This document shows, piece after piece, positions 24,856 to 37,345 of a stretch of DNA of 64,000 nucleotides. Made by a program: the position numbers and the translations under genes. Source of the stretch: Ficedula albicollis (lineage: Eukaryota > Chordata > Aves > Passeriformes > Muscicapidae); assembly GCF_000247815.1 (NCBI RefSeq), contig NC_021674.1, positions 76,757,360-76,821,359 of the forward strand. The letters are read 5' to 3'. Each line of letters begins with the position of its first letter. The stretch's first letter is position 1. A model generated the notes under the pieces. The model was not told the DNA's origin and made no database searches. It saw only the letters and a program-made list of their open reading frames with translations.

Positions 24856-27179
24856 TTACTATGAAGCAATTAGGTTTGCTGAAAAAACTCAAAACGTGCT
24901 GAATCAGGACCATTTCTTAATTCTGATAGGGTTTAGAAAAGGCATACTGAGACCTAAATGTCTCCTCAATAACATGGATTTGTTAAACTCAGAAAATATC
25001 TGGATCTTGAAAACAATGTTACTAGATGCCCTTGACAGAAGTAGGTGTAATGAGACATTGAAATCTAGTGCTAATATAAAGGCATTTCAACACAGGGGAT
25101 GATCAAAATTTTATACAGGAAAAATTGACTACTTTCAAGCTTTAACAAAGAGAAATTGGAAGTAATACAATAATAAAAGCATGTTCAAGGTCATCTGCTC
25201 AAGAGTTAATAGAAAAATCCACTATAAACTTGTGCAGAGTAGATGAAGATGACAGAGGAAGAAAAAGATCTGTCCATTTTGATTAGTCAAAGAACATCTC
25301 TCAGATCCAATATGATGAAAACTGAAGTTTAATAATTATGCATGTCATATGGCCACAAAGAAAGTAATGGTTATCCCTGAGCATAACGTTTCAGGTGTTA
25401 CTAAAAGATTAGAGAGAAATAGGATGTATGTGCTCACCATGAGTAAGCTTAGACTAGAAGTTAGAAGAAATTCCTATGTTATAAAGCAATCAGGATGATA
25501 TTTTGAAGTTCCAGTGGTGGTAAAAAAGTAAATGTGTTTCTAGATGGAATTAAAACAGCTAATAACAACAACATGATGCAAGAGGTTATTTCCAGTTCTA
25601 TGTTCTGTCAGTGTTATTGTTTCCAGATAATAAATTTATTTGAGATAAAAATAAAAACATGCTATAAAGTTCCTCTTATTGTTGTGTTTGCTGTATATTT
25701 TTGATTTTTCTATTATTCCACCCAAAGTATCTTCAAAGACTGTTAGATGCAACAACTACACAACCAACTCCACTTCATGTCCCTGATGTCCTCCACAAAA
25801 GAAAATCTCATTTTTTCTCAGTAGTGAATCTACCCTAGTGTATGTCCACTGCTTACAGAGTAATCAGGTGGCTGGTATGTTGACAGCAATGATGTTACCA
25901 GATGTCTTCTGCACCTAATTACAATGCCCTCCCTGCCATTTAAGAAACCCTGCTTGCCTGTAGTTACTGAGATCTTTGTAGACTTCAAGAGTTTTGTGTG
26001 ATATTTCTGGTGTATATCAGAGTTGGATACCTTTATGCAGTGAAGCCATGTCTGGCATATTTAACTTGTCACTGTGCTGTGTGAAATCGTTGGCCTGGAT
26101 ATCCTTTAAGATTTTTTCCATGGTGTTTTATTGGCAGACACCTCTCAATATACTGTTTTCAAATAATACTTTCATTCTGTCACAGACTGTCAAAGTAAAT
26201 TAAAAGGTTTTTTTTATGAAACCTGTTTTTCTGTATTTTAAAAGGCTTCTAAGGACCTAGGTTGCTTCTGTCTGAAAGAAATGTTAAACTATTATCACTG
26301 AAAATGGGAAACTGGGAGATGGGAAATGATGATAAGGCAGAATTAGCAATGTTTATAATCAAGATGCAAGATGGGAGAAAAAGGGCAGGTTTAGAAATAA
26401 AAGAAATAAAAGGAAATCAAAGAATGAATAGCAAAGGCACCAAAAGGGTTCTCCTTCTGCTTATTGGCTTAATTCATAGTATTTTGGAATTTAAATTCTA
26501 GTCTGTCTCTGAAAGGGAAATGGGATTTAAAAAGTAACTGTTTAATCATTATTTTGTAGAAAAGGTAATTATTTCTAATCTATATGAGGTTTCCAGATTT
26601 TACCTTAAAAATATCAGGAATTTATAAAGACTGCTTTGAGGCCTGAAATAAAGATTTTGTTTTGTTTTATAAAAGTTCCATTCATTTTGAAATTTGGATG
26701 AATAGGAGAGATCTCTCCATATCCCAGAGAATGTGAAAGTACAAAGCGAAAGAGCAGAGGGAAAAGAAGGGGTCAAGGACACTTTCAGATTTTTATAAAT
26801 CTAAGGAATATTCCTGTTTATAAAAATGTTGAGTTTCAGCAGTCATTTATGTAATACCCTTATTTAGCTGTCAGAACAATGATTAATGTGGCTACATATT
26901 TAATCCTAAAGAATTACTGTTTCTGGTCTGGTATGCAAAAATTCATAAATGATGACTGTAATAATTTATTTTTTAATTTTAACATTTAAAATTCCATGGA
27001 CTTGCTGATTTTAAGCATATTTTCAATATGCAGTGTTTGGCACATTTATACATTCCACAGTGCTTTTTCCTAATGATTTGAGGAATGTAGTTCCCTTTCT
27101 TATCATGCATCACAGTCCTAAAGGAACATCTCTGGCTATTTAAAACCTGAGTTCTAGCACTGGGAGCCAGGTGGTGGAG
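24856..27179. other. AT-rich intergenic sequence, nothing identified
   Basis: No supported gene. Short frames such as 25994-26203 and 26262-26501 have no recognisable features. Confidence 0.5.
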
Positions 27180-27820
27180 CCTCTGGAAAAGCAACTTTAA
27201 GAAAGGGTAGTGAATAATGAGAAGGCAGAGGAGGAGGGGGAAAAAGTGAGAAACAGAACTATGGACACCAAAGTGAGGGAAGCAGGGTAGAAGATATTCT
27301 GGGCACCAGAGCAGACTTTTCCATGGAGCCTGTGGGAAGGACCACAGTGAATCAGATAACCATAATGCAGCCTGGGGAGGAGCATGCTGGAGCTGGCACA
27401 TTCCCAGGAGGAAGTTTATCCCACAGACGGTACACATGGGAACAGGGGAAAAGTTTAAGGGGAGGGAGAGGCTGAAAGGAGCTGCTATGGGCTGAATGAC
27501 TGCCATCCCTCTGCACTGCTCAGAGGTTGAGTGTGAGCCAAAGCAAGAACGAGGGAATGAAGTTGGACTTGGGAGAGGGAAAAGTTTTGTTCCAATGTTT
27601 GACTTTATTTCTCTCCACTCAAATCTATTTTACTTGTCAATAAATTAACTTTTCCCAAACGAAATCTGTCTTCCCTATGATAGTAACTGGTAAGTGATTT
27701 CCTTCTCATTACCTCCAGCCATAAGCTTTCTCATATTATTTTCTCCACCTTTTCCTATTGAGGAGCAGAAGTGAGAGAATGATAAGGCAGGCTTCTGGCC
27801 CTTAACCAAGGCTAACCTAC
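27180..27820 (+). mobile_element. LTR remnant, same family type as the 18212-19123 LTR, + strand
   Basis: The 3' portion reads like the avian ERVL-like LTR already described. It has a CCATGGAGCCTGTGGGAAGGA segment, CAATAAATTAACTTTTCCC with AATAAA at 27639-27644, a CAGTAACTGGTAAGTGAT-like derivative, and an ending close to CCAAGGCTAACCTACA at about 27820. It is more diverged than the 18 kb copy and in the opposite orientation. The 5' boundary is approximate and I see no target-site duplication. The large minus-strand frame at 26979-27506 lies antisense to it and is not a gene. Confidence 0.68.
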
Positions 27821-27944
27821 AATATTGATTTTTTTCCTTTTTACTCAAAAAAGTGTGTTTTTCCTGATTTTATAAGCCTCAAAATCATCTTTGATTGCCT
27901 CATGTTATGATAAAATCTGAGTAGACTTTATAGTCCCCCACATT

Positions 27945-28825
27945 TCTTGCCAGCCTTGTGTCCAATTGAGCTTTGGCCACATAAATTTTCTCCTACAGTG
28001 GCTATCAGCATCTCTTCACATGTTCTTCACATGCTACCTGACTTTGCTTCCACTGGGCACACAACTCCTTTTTGCCTTACTTGCAAGAGAAGATTCCTTT
28101 TCAGCCAAGCTGGCCTTCTGCCTTTCCTGTTTGACTTCCAATGTTTGGGAATTTTCTGCTCCTGAACTGATGGACTCCAGCACGTGCAAAGACGTTTTCC
28201 CTAGTGACCTTACTTACTAATTCCCTGAACAACATGAAGTCAACTCTCCTCATGTCCAGAGCTGAGGTTTTGCTGGCACTTTTCCTCCTGTCAACAGAGA
28301 TTTTAAACTTTATCTCTTTATGGCCACTGTGGCCAAGAGAGCTGTCAGTGTCAACTTCTCTTGCAAGATCCACTCTCTTGAGAAGTAGTAGATAAAGGAA
28401 GGTGTCTTTCTGAGCTGACTTTCTTAGGACTTGTTCCAAAAGTTGTCATCCAGATTTTTTTTTGATCTTCTGTCCTGGATTTTACCAGTGATACTCCCAG
28501 TTTATTGAAGTCCCTCATAAGGAAAAGGGCAGTTGACTTGGAAGTATCCCTTAGTTCCTCAAAGGATAATTCATCATCATCATCATCATCCAGGTTGGCA
28601 GACTCCCACTATGATATCCACACTATTTGTTTGTCCCTTAATTTTTATCCAGAGGTTCTCAACTCTGCCACTGTCAGTTGAGACCTCCATGTATTCTAAA
28701 CCTTTTGTTATATACAGTTTCACCCCTCTGCCTCTTCTGCCCTGTTTACCTGTCCTGAAAACCTGTACCTGTCCAACAGGGCACTCCAGTCAGAGGATTT
28801 ATCCCACTGGTTTTCACTTACACCA
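27945..28825 (-). pseudogene. CR1 ORF2 endonuclease-domain remnant, minus strand
   Basis: Minus-strand translation matches the apurinic-like endonuclease and following linker of CR1 ORF2. In order: an LWIKIKGQTNSVDIIVGVCQP segment, an acidic run created by a (TCA)n microsatellite at 28571-28590, a degenerate catalytic GDFN motif present as RDFN, then LGHSGHKEIKF where the family has SDH, then TSALDMRRVDFMLFRELV, and finally RKGRRPAWLK-like and AKAQL segments near 27950. Frameshifts separate these blocks. Loss of both GDFN glycine and the SDH aspartate means no nuclease activity. An intact segment would continue into reverse transcriptase, which is absent. Confidence 0.9.
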
Positions 28826-29285
28826 CAGAAAGGGTCCCGGGGGTTCTGGCCAGTGGAAAGTTGAATATGAGTCAGCAGTGCCCTGGTAGCCAGGAGGGCC
28901 AGTGGTGTCCTGGGGGCATCAGGCACAGCAGCACAGCTGGGCAAGGGAGGGGATTGTCCTGCTCTGCTCTGAGCTGGGGCAGCCTCTCAACATCTCTGTG
29001 GTGACCAGTGACAGGACCTGAGGAAATGGCCTGAAATTGTGTTGGAGGAAGATTCATTTGTATATGAGAAAAATCTTCACCCACAGTGTGGTTGGGCTCT
29101 GGAACAGGCTCCCCCGGGAAGTGGTCACAGCACCAGTCTGACAGAGTCCAAGAACTGGTAGGACAAGGCTCTCAGGCTCATGGTGTGACTCAGGGATGGT
29201 TCTGTGCAGAGCCAGGAGCTGGACTCGATGGTTCTTGTGGGTCTCTTTCAACTCAGCATATTCTGTGATTCTGTGATATGGAAAT
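28826..29285 (+). mobile_element. CR1 LINE 3' end, + strand, with two intact ATTCTGTG octamers
   Basis: It starts at CGGGGGTTCTGGCCAGTGG-type CR1 sequence, passes ATGAGTCAGCAGTGCCCTGG and the ORF2 C-terminus, and ends TATTCTGTGATTCTGTG, the canonical CR1 tail. It is less diverged than the adjacent minus-strand endonuclease segment. The two abut at about 28825 in opposite orientations. Confidence 0.93.
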
Positions 29286-32200
29286 CTTTCTGTGAAAACT
29301 TGCCTCTGACTGTTTAATAAGCACTGTTTATGTAGTCCTGACAGTGCTCTGCTATTTGATTTTCCATCAATATTTCACTTAAAAATGTGTTTAAGAACAC
29401 AGAAATAAATGTTCATTTTCCCAAATGCTTAGCTGAACTGGAATATAGTATTGCAGAAATGTGTCATATAGTACAAAAAAATAATTTTTTTTTTAAATTT
29501 TATTTCTGTCAAATTGTTGCTGTGTTGAATAGAAGTTGCAGGTTTTTGTATGCTTGGGTGTTTATTCCAGAGTGAATTGAACCAATGTTCTGAATACATA
29601 GTTACTCAGGCTACTGCAATGGATTTCAGTGTGACATTTCACCACTGTATTTGATATACACAATCTAATTTTTATAGGTCTCTCTTAAGTTAACTCAATT
29701 TTATGACCATGAAAACTGCTACCTACATAACATTAAATTTGAAAAATAACTTGCATGAAATATGATCCTTCTGTGTGGTACTTACCACAGTAAATATAAT
29801 CTTCTTTGTTACAGGCTGATTGTCACAGTGAAATGGAACTGGGATGTTTATAGGTAAGGATGGTACAAATATTAAGCACAAACTATTCTTATGTTCTTTT
29901 TATTTATTACAAAGCACAAAATTGAGACAACATGGTTTCTTGTTTAGTGTGAATATTTCTTACATAATACCATGTTTTTCTCTGTTCACATAAATTTTGG
30001 TAGTTAGAAAGAGTTGGGTTTTTTTTTCACACAGGAGATGTTTAAAAAGAAATTAGTCTGTTTTGTCAGATCTGAGACCATGTGGTCCTGTGCCTGACTT
30101 GCACAATCACCAGTACGAGAGCCTTCAAATAAAGGTGAAGTTTGCTAACATAAACAGAACTGGATGTCTTTGATCCTTCTTTTAAGTGTTCCACAGTAAA
30201 TTTTATATAATCCCACATAGCACCTCAGCTATCACACAATAAATCTGCTTTTTCCCATAAAACTAAGAATAATCTTGTATGCCCTTTCTTATCAGTTGGG
30301 AAGTTCAGTTTGACCTTCCTCAGCTCTGTGCAATTCTGTCATCGACCTACCAATCAGGAACCTGTGTCCTGACCTCTGGTGTTGTTTCTGTTATCTCTTG
30401 CACTTTGGAGGTTGCATACCTGGATGTTTAATTTTTTCCTTCTCTCCCTTCTACTGCCTCACACTAGACTCTTATGCTGAGGATGCAGTAACCAGATATT
30501 CCCATAAATCACATACCATTCCACTAAAGTGATCTCCCATAGTAAGTGTCTAGCTTACATCTTGAGGCAAAGTATTTAAGCAGTCATTCTCAATTTCCTT
30601 ATTAGTATTCTTAAGATGCTAAAAATGAATATCACAGTTTAATTACACATCCTGCAAGAAAATATTTTCTCCTACTGTTTTTTAAAATCCCTGATTCTTT
30701 CACAACCATTATGCTGTCTTTTTAATTGTGGTATCAGACCAGAAAAACAGACGTATCCTCTGTAGGCCATTCATTATTTGATGTGCTTACATCATAACTC
30801 TTTCCATGAATGTTTTTTGCGAAAAAACCCAGTCTTTTAAGCCTCTTTTCAAATTATTGTCTTCCTTGATCTTGGTCATTGTCTCCTGGCCTCCAATTTC
30901 CCTATAGTTTTTTTGAGGTAATCAACCAAGAGAAAAATGGACCTTCTTGGGACAGGAAACAGGATTTTTAGGTAGCATTCACATTCATCCCCATCTGCCT
31001 TATTTGGTGTTGATAAACATCATTCCCTGTTCCCTTCACCTCTGCATAGAATCTTCCTTGATCTTTCAAAGTCTGCTAGAAGCTGGAATAATAGATAAAG
31101 GCTGGGATCTTGTAATAATCTATCTCCTAGCACCACTCTGTAGTGAATATGTGTAGTGTTCCAGATCATGCCAAGATATTGATTTATACAAAACTTTGAA
31201 ACTCTATGCTATTCATCATCTTACTTATTCAGCTTAATGTTTTGTTTGCTTTCTGACTGCAGTTGAAAATTAAGCAAATATCTCTCAATTACTGCAATGA
31301 CTAATGGTTCCTTTTTTGGGATAGAGGTAAGCAAGCAGTTTAAGATTTTCTTCATGTATAAATTATTATGCACTTACTTATTCTGAACATCATCTCACCA
31401 TTTATTTACTTCTCTCTAACATTTTACTTAATCCTCTAGTTTGGATTAAGTAAAATAATTTTGTAAACTTCAGATTTTGCTGTTACTTTGCTTGTCACTT
31501 ACAAAAAGTAATAAGCACTGTGGGATTTAAAATGAAAATGAATGACTTGATAGCAGCCAGCACATTAATACTCTGTTTAGCTGTGCATATCAAAATTTAG
31601 GGAACAAGTTTGCCTATTAGTGTAAATTTGTAACTGCATGAAATATGTGTAAAAGAATTCCAAACCTAATCATCATTATTGTAATTCAAATTCCTGAGTT
31701 TTCCATGTAGAGGGTACACAGTTTTCAAGGTTTTGTTTTGACCAAATCTTACACAATTCTGCAGACATCACTCTTTTTTCAATACATCAGGCTTTGTAGA
31801 CTGGTTTAGGTTATCGTGTATTTTTCCAAGTGTCATGACATGTCATCCAACTGTAAATTAATAATCCCTGATTCAGCACAACATTCTATCTGTCCTCATT
31901 TTCCTAAAAATTCTCCTGTCCTTTTCCTCTACTAAAATAACCTTGGAAGGAGCTCCTGGTATGAGAAGTCCTGACACTGAGACTCTAGAGAATTACAATC
32001 AGTCAAAGATATATAAATCAAATCAATACTTTCAGCTGACTTCATTAAGAATGAGACTTCGCTTGTTTTTTGGGAAATGTTCCATGCTTTCTAATGTTAT
32101 TCTACAATTAAATTACATCTTACACTTTATATTTAATATTATAATATTAATATATTATTATATTGTTATAATATGATAATATTGTATGTTTCTGACATAC

Positions 32201-33120
32201 ATTATGTATATATTTGTTCTTCCCCTTTAACAAGTGAGAGAGCCTTTTACTTGAACTAACTGTGATCAACAGTAGAGGTGAGATGAATCTTTTTTTAACA
32301 CCTATTTATATACAGAAAGAAGCCATAATTATATAATGATTAAATATGGCATTAAAATGTCTGACTTAGAAAACAGCTTACAATATTTTTGCAGTAAAAC
32401 ACAAACAAACATATTTCTGAAAGAAGTATGAGCATTATTGAAATTAAAAGCATCTTAACAATAAGTGACTAACAGCACTTTTCTGTTTATTATAAAGAGC
32501 AGTGACAGATGCTCTGACATACATTCAATCTGTTTCAGTAGCCCATCACAGGAAAAAAACAAATGCTTTTTCAAATTAAAAAAAAAAAAAGACAGAAAAA
32601 TCCCTTTTTCTTCTGACCTTCGAATGCTTCCAGCTACATTTTGTCTTAAAAACTTATTTTTTCTTCCACTGCCATGTTTTAATTCTGAACTGTACTATAA
32701 TACAGCAGAGTGTAAACATCTGCACGTGTTTTGGAAAACAGCGTGTTTTAACCGGAACAAAAAGAAACAACTCAAATACTGTTTCCTGATGAAAAGCTTT
32801 AAAACAATGTGTAAAATAGATACCTTTTTTGCTTCCATGTTCTCTACTTGCATAGATATCAATCAAGTCTCAACATAAACCCAAGGCCGCTATCCTTCAC
32901 AGGGCACTAACATTCAGAGACTACAAAGCAGAGAGGTGTGGTAAAATACAAACAGGGTAATGCACAACTGTCCCTAAACCTGTCATTACTGCCTTTTTCT
33001 TTGGCCATAATGGCAACAATCAGTAAATTTTGCCAGCATATCTCTCCAACCAACTATGTCAGAGCAAAGTAAGAGACTTGAAGATGTCATTAATTCAGTT
33101 TGGTAAGTGTTAAGCTAATT
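29286..33120. other. AT-rich intergenic sequence
   Basis: No supported gene. It contains the perfect hairpin at 31421-31456 and a strongly alternating A/T tract at 32129-32184. Frames such as 30947-31156 and 32465-32878 show no recognisable domain. Confidence 0.5.
31421..31456. repeat. Perfect inverted repeat, 14-bp stem, 8-nt loop
   Basis: ATTTTACTTAATCC at 31421-31434 and its exact complement at 31443-31456 flank the loop TCTAGTTT. It is not followed by a T run. Its role is unknown. Confidence 0.9.
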
Positions 33121-33207
33121 CTAAAAAAAACCAAACTCAAAAAAAAAAAACAAACCAAAACAAAAACAAAACAAAAAAACCCAAAAAACCAAAAAAACCA
33201 CCAAAAC
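33121..33207 (+). repeat. A-rich (CAAAA)n low-complexity tract
   Basis: A-rich DNA with CAAA and CCAAAA units. The frame 33100-33282 is composed mainly of Lys, Thr and Gln from this tract. A comparable but shorter tract lies at 36600-36640, just right of the third C run. Confidence 0.85.
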
Positions 33208-35901
33208 CCTGATGTTGTTTTCTTCTACTCAAATGCTTTCTCTACTTTCAGAGGGCAGCGTGCTACCCAGAGAGAAGGATAATGGTAGAGTACTCTCAGG
33301 CTGTTAATAGGTGCTGTTCTACTGAGGGATAGCTCCCTTGTACTTTCTCTTCCTGCTTGGTCACATAAGGAGCAGAAGGCTGAGTGTCCTTTCCTATTTT
33401 CCCAAAGATCTGTGTCTTAGCCTGGCAGCTGGGTTTTACATTTGGAACCTAGAGCAGATGTACCCTCCTCTGAAGCAATAGTTGACACATCCAGAGAGTG
33501 GATACTAGATTTAATTTTCCAATAAATTTGATATTCTAAAGTTTGTAAACTTTGAATGCATCAAATCTTACAACAGGATAGTGCTACATATTGTATTGGG
33601 TCTATCTCTTATATACATTAGTGTAAACGAGCTTCAAAACCATATTAATTTGCCATATTGACTAAAATATGTATAGAAAAATCATGAACAGTTCTTTTTC
33701 TAAGGGAAAAATAATTAACCTGAAAACATTGCCATTTCAATGTGAGAGTTTGTACATTTGTCTAACATAAATGGAAATGTAAAAATATTCCTTTTACTGT
33801 CATAAATTGCCTTCATTTGTTTGAATTTTACAGAAAAATAACTTAGTACAAAAAAAAGTGGAATTGCCATTAAATAGAAAATACAATATGGTCTTCAGGG
33901 AAAAAAACCCAAATAATCAGTATCTAAATGTATTTAGCTGGGCAAATAAGATGATTTTTATGGATAGAAGGATGTATAAGCACACACAGATAGGTGTATC
34001 AAGTGGTATTTACTGTACCCAGAATAAGATTTCAGTATTTTTTGCCATCAGGGCAATAATCAAGATTTCGAGTTAGGTTGAATTCTGTAACAAGAATAAT
34101 AATAAAAAAACCAATGATGATCTTTACTAAATTGCCTTCAGCTCACTAGAGTGATTCAATTTGCCATTGAAACCCATGGTCTAAAGTGAATATAATGAAC
34201 AGGTTTAGAGAATGGAGAATTTCAAAGTTATTCTTTCATGTAGATGTATTCAGTGAGATGCTCATTAATCAGTGCATTGCCTTGGTCTAATTAGACAAGG
34301 CAAGGCAAACCAAGGAAAAGAAATCAGAAGGAAGATATCAAAGAAAACCATTCCTTAGGAAAACAAGCATGTGACAATTCTATACTTATTCTTTTGGGTT
34401 TTTTTATAGTTCATACATCTAGGAAAAAAATAATTAAATACCAGAACACTTTTCCTTGCTGATACTGTTTGTTTAAAGAAACACTCACAAAAGGAGCAGA
34501 GAGATTTTAGGTTTTACTGACTGAGTGGAGCTGTTTAGACAGCTTGCCTGATTAGACAAATTATGTTGACATAACAAAAACAAAGACAAAAAAAGCCAGA
34601 TTTCAATCAATACAAGTTGATAAAGGTTTGTTAAAGGAAAGGATGTAGATAAGCATACCTTAGCTGAATATCTGGTGTACACCTTTAAAAGAAATGAGCT
34701 CATTAGTCAGATGCTTTGTGTCATAGACTGAGCCTGTGGAAAGACACTATTGTCCTTTTCACTGCTCACAGTATGTTTCACAGAGGAGCCTATACCATTC
34801 TAAATTAGGACTTTGTATTTTTTAATAAGCTTACTAGAGAGTTGCCGAATTTTGCTGGCTTGTCACTAGGCTTGTTATCTTACCCTCAAGAGGCAGAAAT
34901 AAAATCCACAATTTTCAGTGGAATTTTGTTTTGAGTAAACACCACATGAGTGGACCTCAGAGTATATGGTTAAGAACAGTATTCCACTTTACTTCTCTAA
35001 AAGCAAGAAAATGGTAACAAAGTTAGTGTATTTGCTTTTGGAGGTTTGATTTGATTCAAACCTTGTTGAAGTCACATGAGAGATTCTTAGTGACTTTAAT
35101 ATATTTTGGATGAAGCTTCACATATGAGAATAGATTAGATATACAATATTGAGATTTCCATGATTTACTGGTGATCTGGTGACTTTAAATCTCAGACTTT
35201 ATAACTGGCAATGGTGCAGCACTTTTTCAGCTGTGACAGGGTTTTCTGGGACAGGGCTACCCCAAGTGTATGCCTGTTCACAGTCTGGCAGGATGCAGCA
35301 TAACAAGAGAGAGGCCCTCAGTATTGAAATAGAGAAGTTTCTGTTAGTTATTGGTATTTGAAAATAAAATTACTTTTAGCTTAGTCTCTGGCCATCAGAC
35401 TATGCCTTTTTAAGCAGTGCCTTCCAACAGTCATGTTTATGAAAGAAAGCAAGCTAGGTTTTCATGCTATTCTTCCTGCTTCTTGGAGAACCTTTGCATT
35501 CTGAAACCTTTTTCCACTGTTTGGACTTCTGGGCTGTGAGGTGGATAGCATTGCTACATGCAAAACCACTGGGCATGCATGAGCTGTGAATGAAAGGTGT
35601 GTACCTGCACTGATGCCATGTTACATATGACTGCGGTGATCTGGCTCACAACTGGCCATTCTGATGTAATGCTAGTGGTACATGAGGTTAACAACAGCTC
35701 AGACATTCACCAGAAATTTTGGCAGTACAGGAGTAAGAATCATTGTATGGCAGAAGAAATTCCTCAAAATCTCTCAAAAGGAGAAATCATCTTCCCAATC
35801 AGAGCAAAGGTAATTTCAGACCTGGAGTGAATGGCAGATTGGCCAAGGATTTACTACAGTTTTCAGGAACTGCTGTGTTTAGTATTACTTGAATTAAAAG
35901 C
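33208..35901. other. AT-rich intergenic sequence, nothing identified
   Basis: No supported gene or transposon signature. The frames at 33858-34076, 34485-34703 and 35597-35830 lack recognisable features. Confidence 0.5.
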
Positions 35902-36592
<691 letters not shown>

Positions 36593-37059
36593 TGCTTTCA
36601 CCAAAAAAACCAAACAAAACCAAAACAAAAATAAAACCCCAGCTCCTATCCCCCATGTCACAATACCAGGAGATACAGGAAAATTGTGGCACTCTTTAAT
36701 AAGCATATTAGGTCTGAATGTTTATTCCTTCTATGGATTTTACAGACCATGGACTACAAGCACAAATATGTGATTTGGAATTTGTATAAATAAGGGAAAA
36801 TATTTCCTGAAACCATTTTCACTTTCCTCTAACTAGCTTGATTATGTTAGATAATAGAAATACAGACTTTCCATCACTCTCTATTGCTCAGCACTAGTGA
36901 CAAAAGAAGATTCAACAGCCAGCCTTTCCAGCCTTTCTGACTGTCACTATTTGTTGGGTATATAATCCCTTTTTTTATTGCAGCATCTATTTATAAAAAT
37001 ACACCTTCACAGTTTTTCTCAGGAGCAAGGTCCTGATTGAAACTAAAACAGGGTACTGC
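36593..37059. other. Intergenic sequence, nothing identified
   Basis: It begins with an A-rich CAAAA tract and continues as ordinary AT-rich DNA. No gene is supported. Confidence 0.5.
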
Positions 37060-37345
37060 TACTACTACCTGATGGGAGACTACAAGAAAGATGGAGAGAG
37101 ACTATTTACAAGGACATGAAGTGACAGCACAAGGGGGAATGGCTTCAGACTGAGAGTAGGTTTAGATTAGACAGTATGAAGAAATTCTTTACTGTGAGGG
37201 CACAGGAGCGTGTTATCCATAGAAGATGTGGATACTCCATCCTTGGAAGTGTGCAAGGCCAGGTTGGATGGGGCTTTGAACAACCTGGTCTAACGAAAGT
37301 TGTTCCTGGTTCCCTTAAAGGTTGGAACTACAGTCCGTGACTGAT
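37060..37345 (+). mobile_element. CR1 LINE 3' fragment, + strand
   Basis: CR1 signature strings follow in order: ACTACCTGATGGGAGACTAC, TTACAAGGACATGAAGTGACAG, GGTTTAGATTAGACAGTATG, AAATTCTTTACTGTGAGGG, GTGCAAGGCCAGGTTGGATG and GGGGCTTTGAACAACCTGGT. A small internal deletion follows CTGTGAGGG. The terminal octamers are lost. No intact frame. Confidence 0.92.

Noticed and set aside
24585..24902. 105-codon + frame
   Set aside because: Antisense to a CR1 3' fragment.
26979..27506. 175-codon minus-strand frame
   Set aside because: It lies antisense to an ERV-type LTR remnant. No recognisable domain.
36593..36650. A-rich tail as evidence of a processed retrogene
   Set aside because: No upstream coding similarity. 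The A run belongs to the repeat structure around the C homopolymer.
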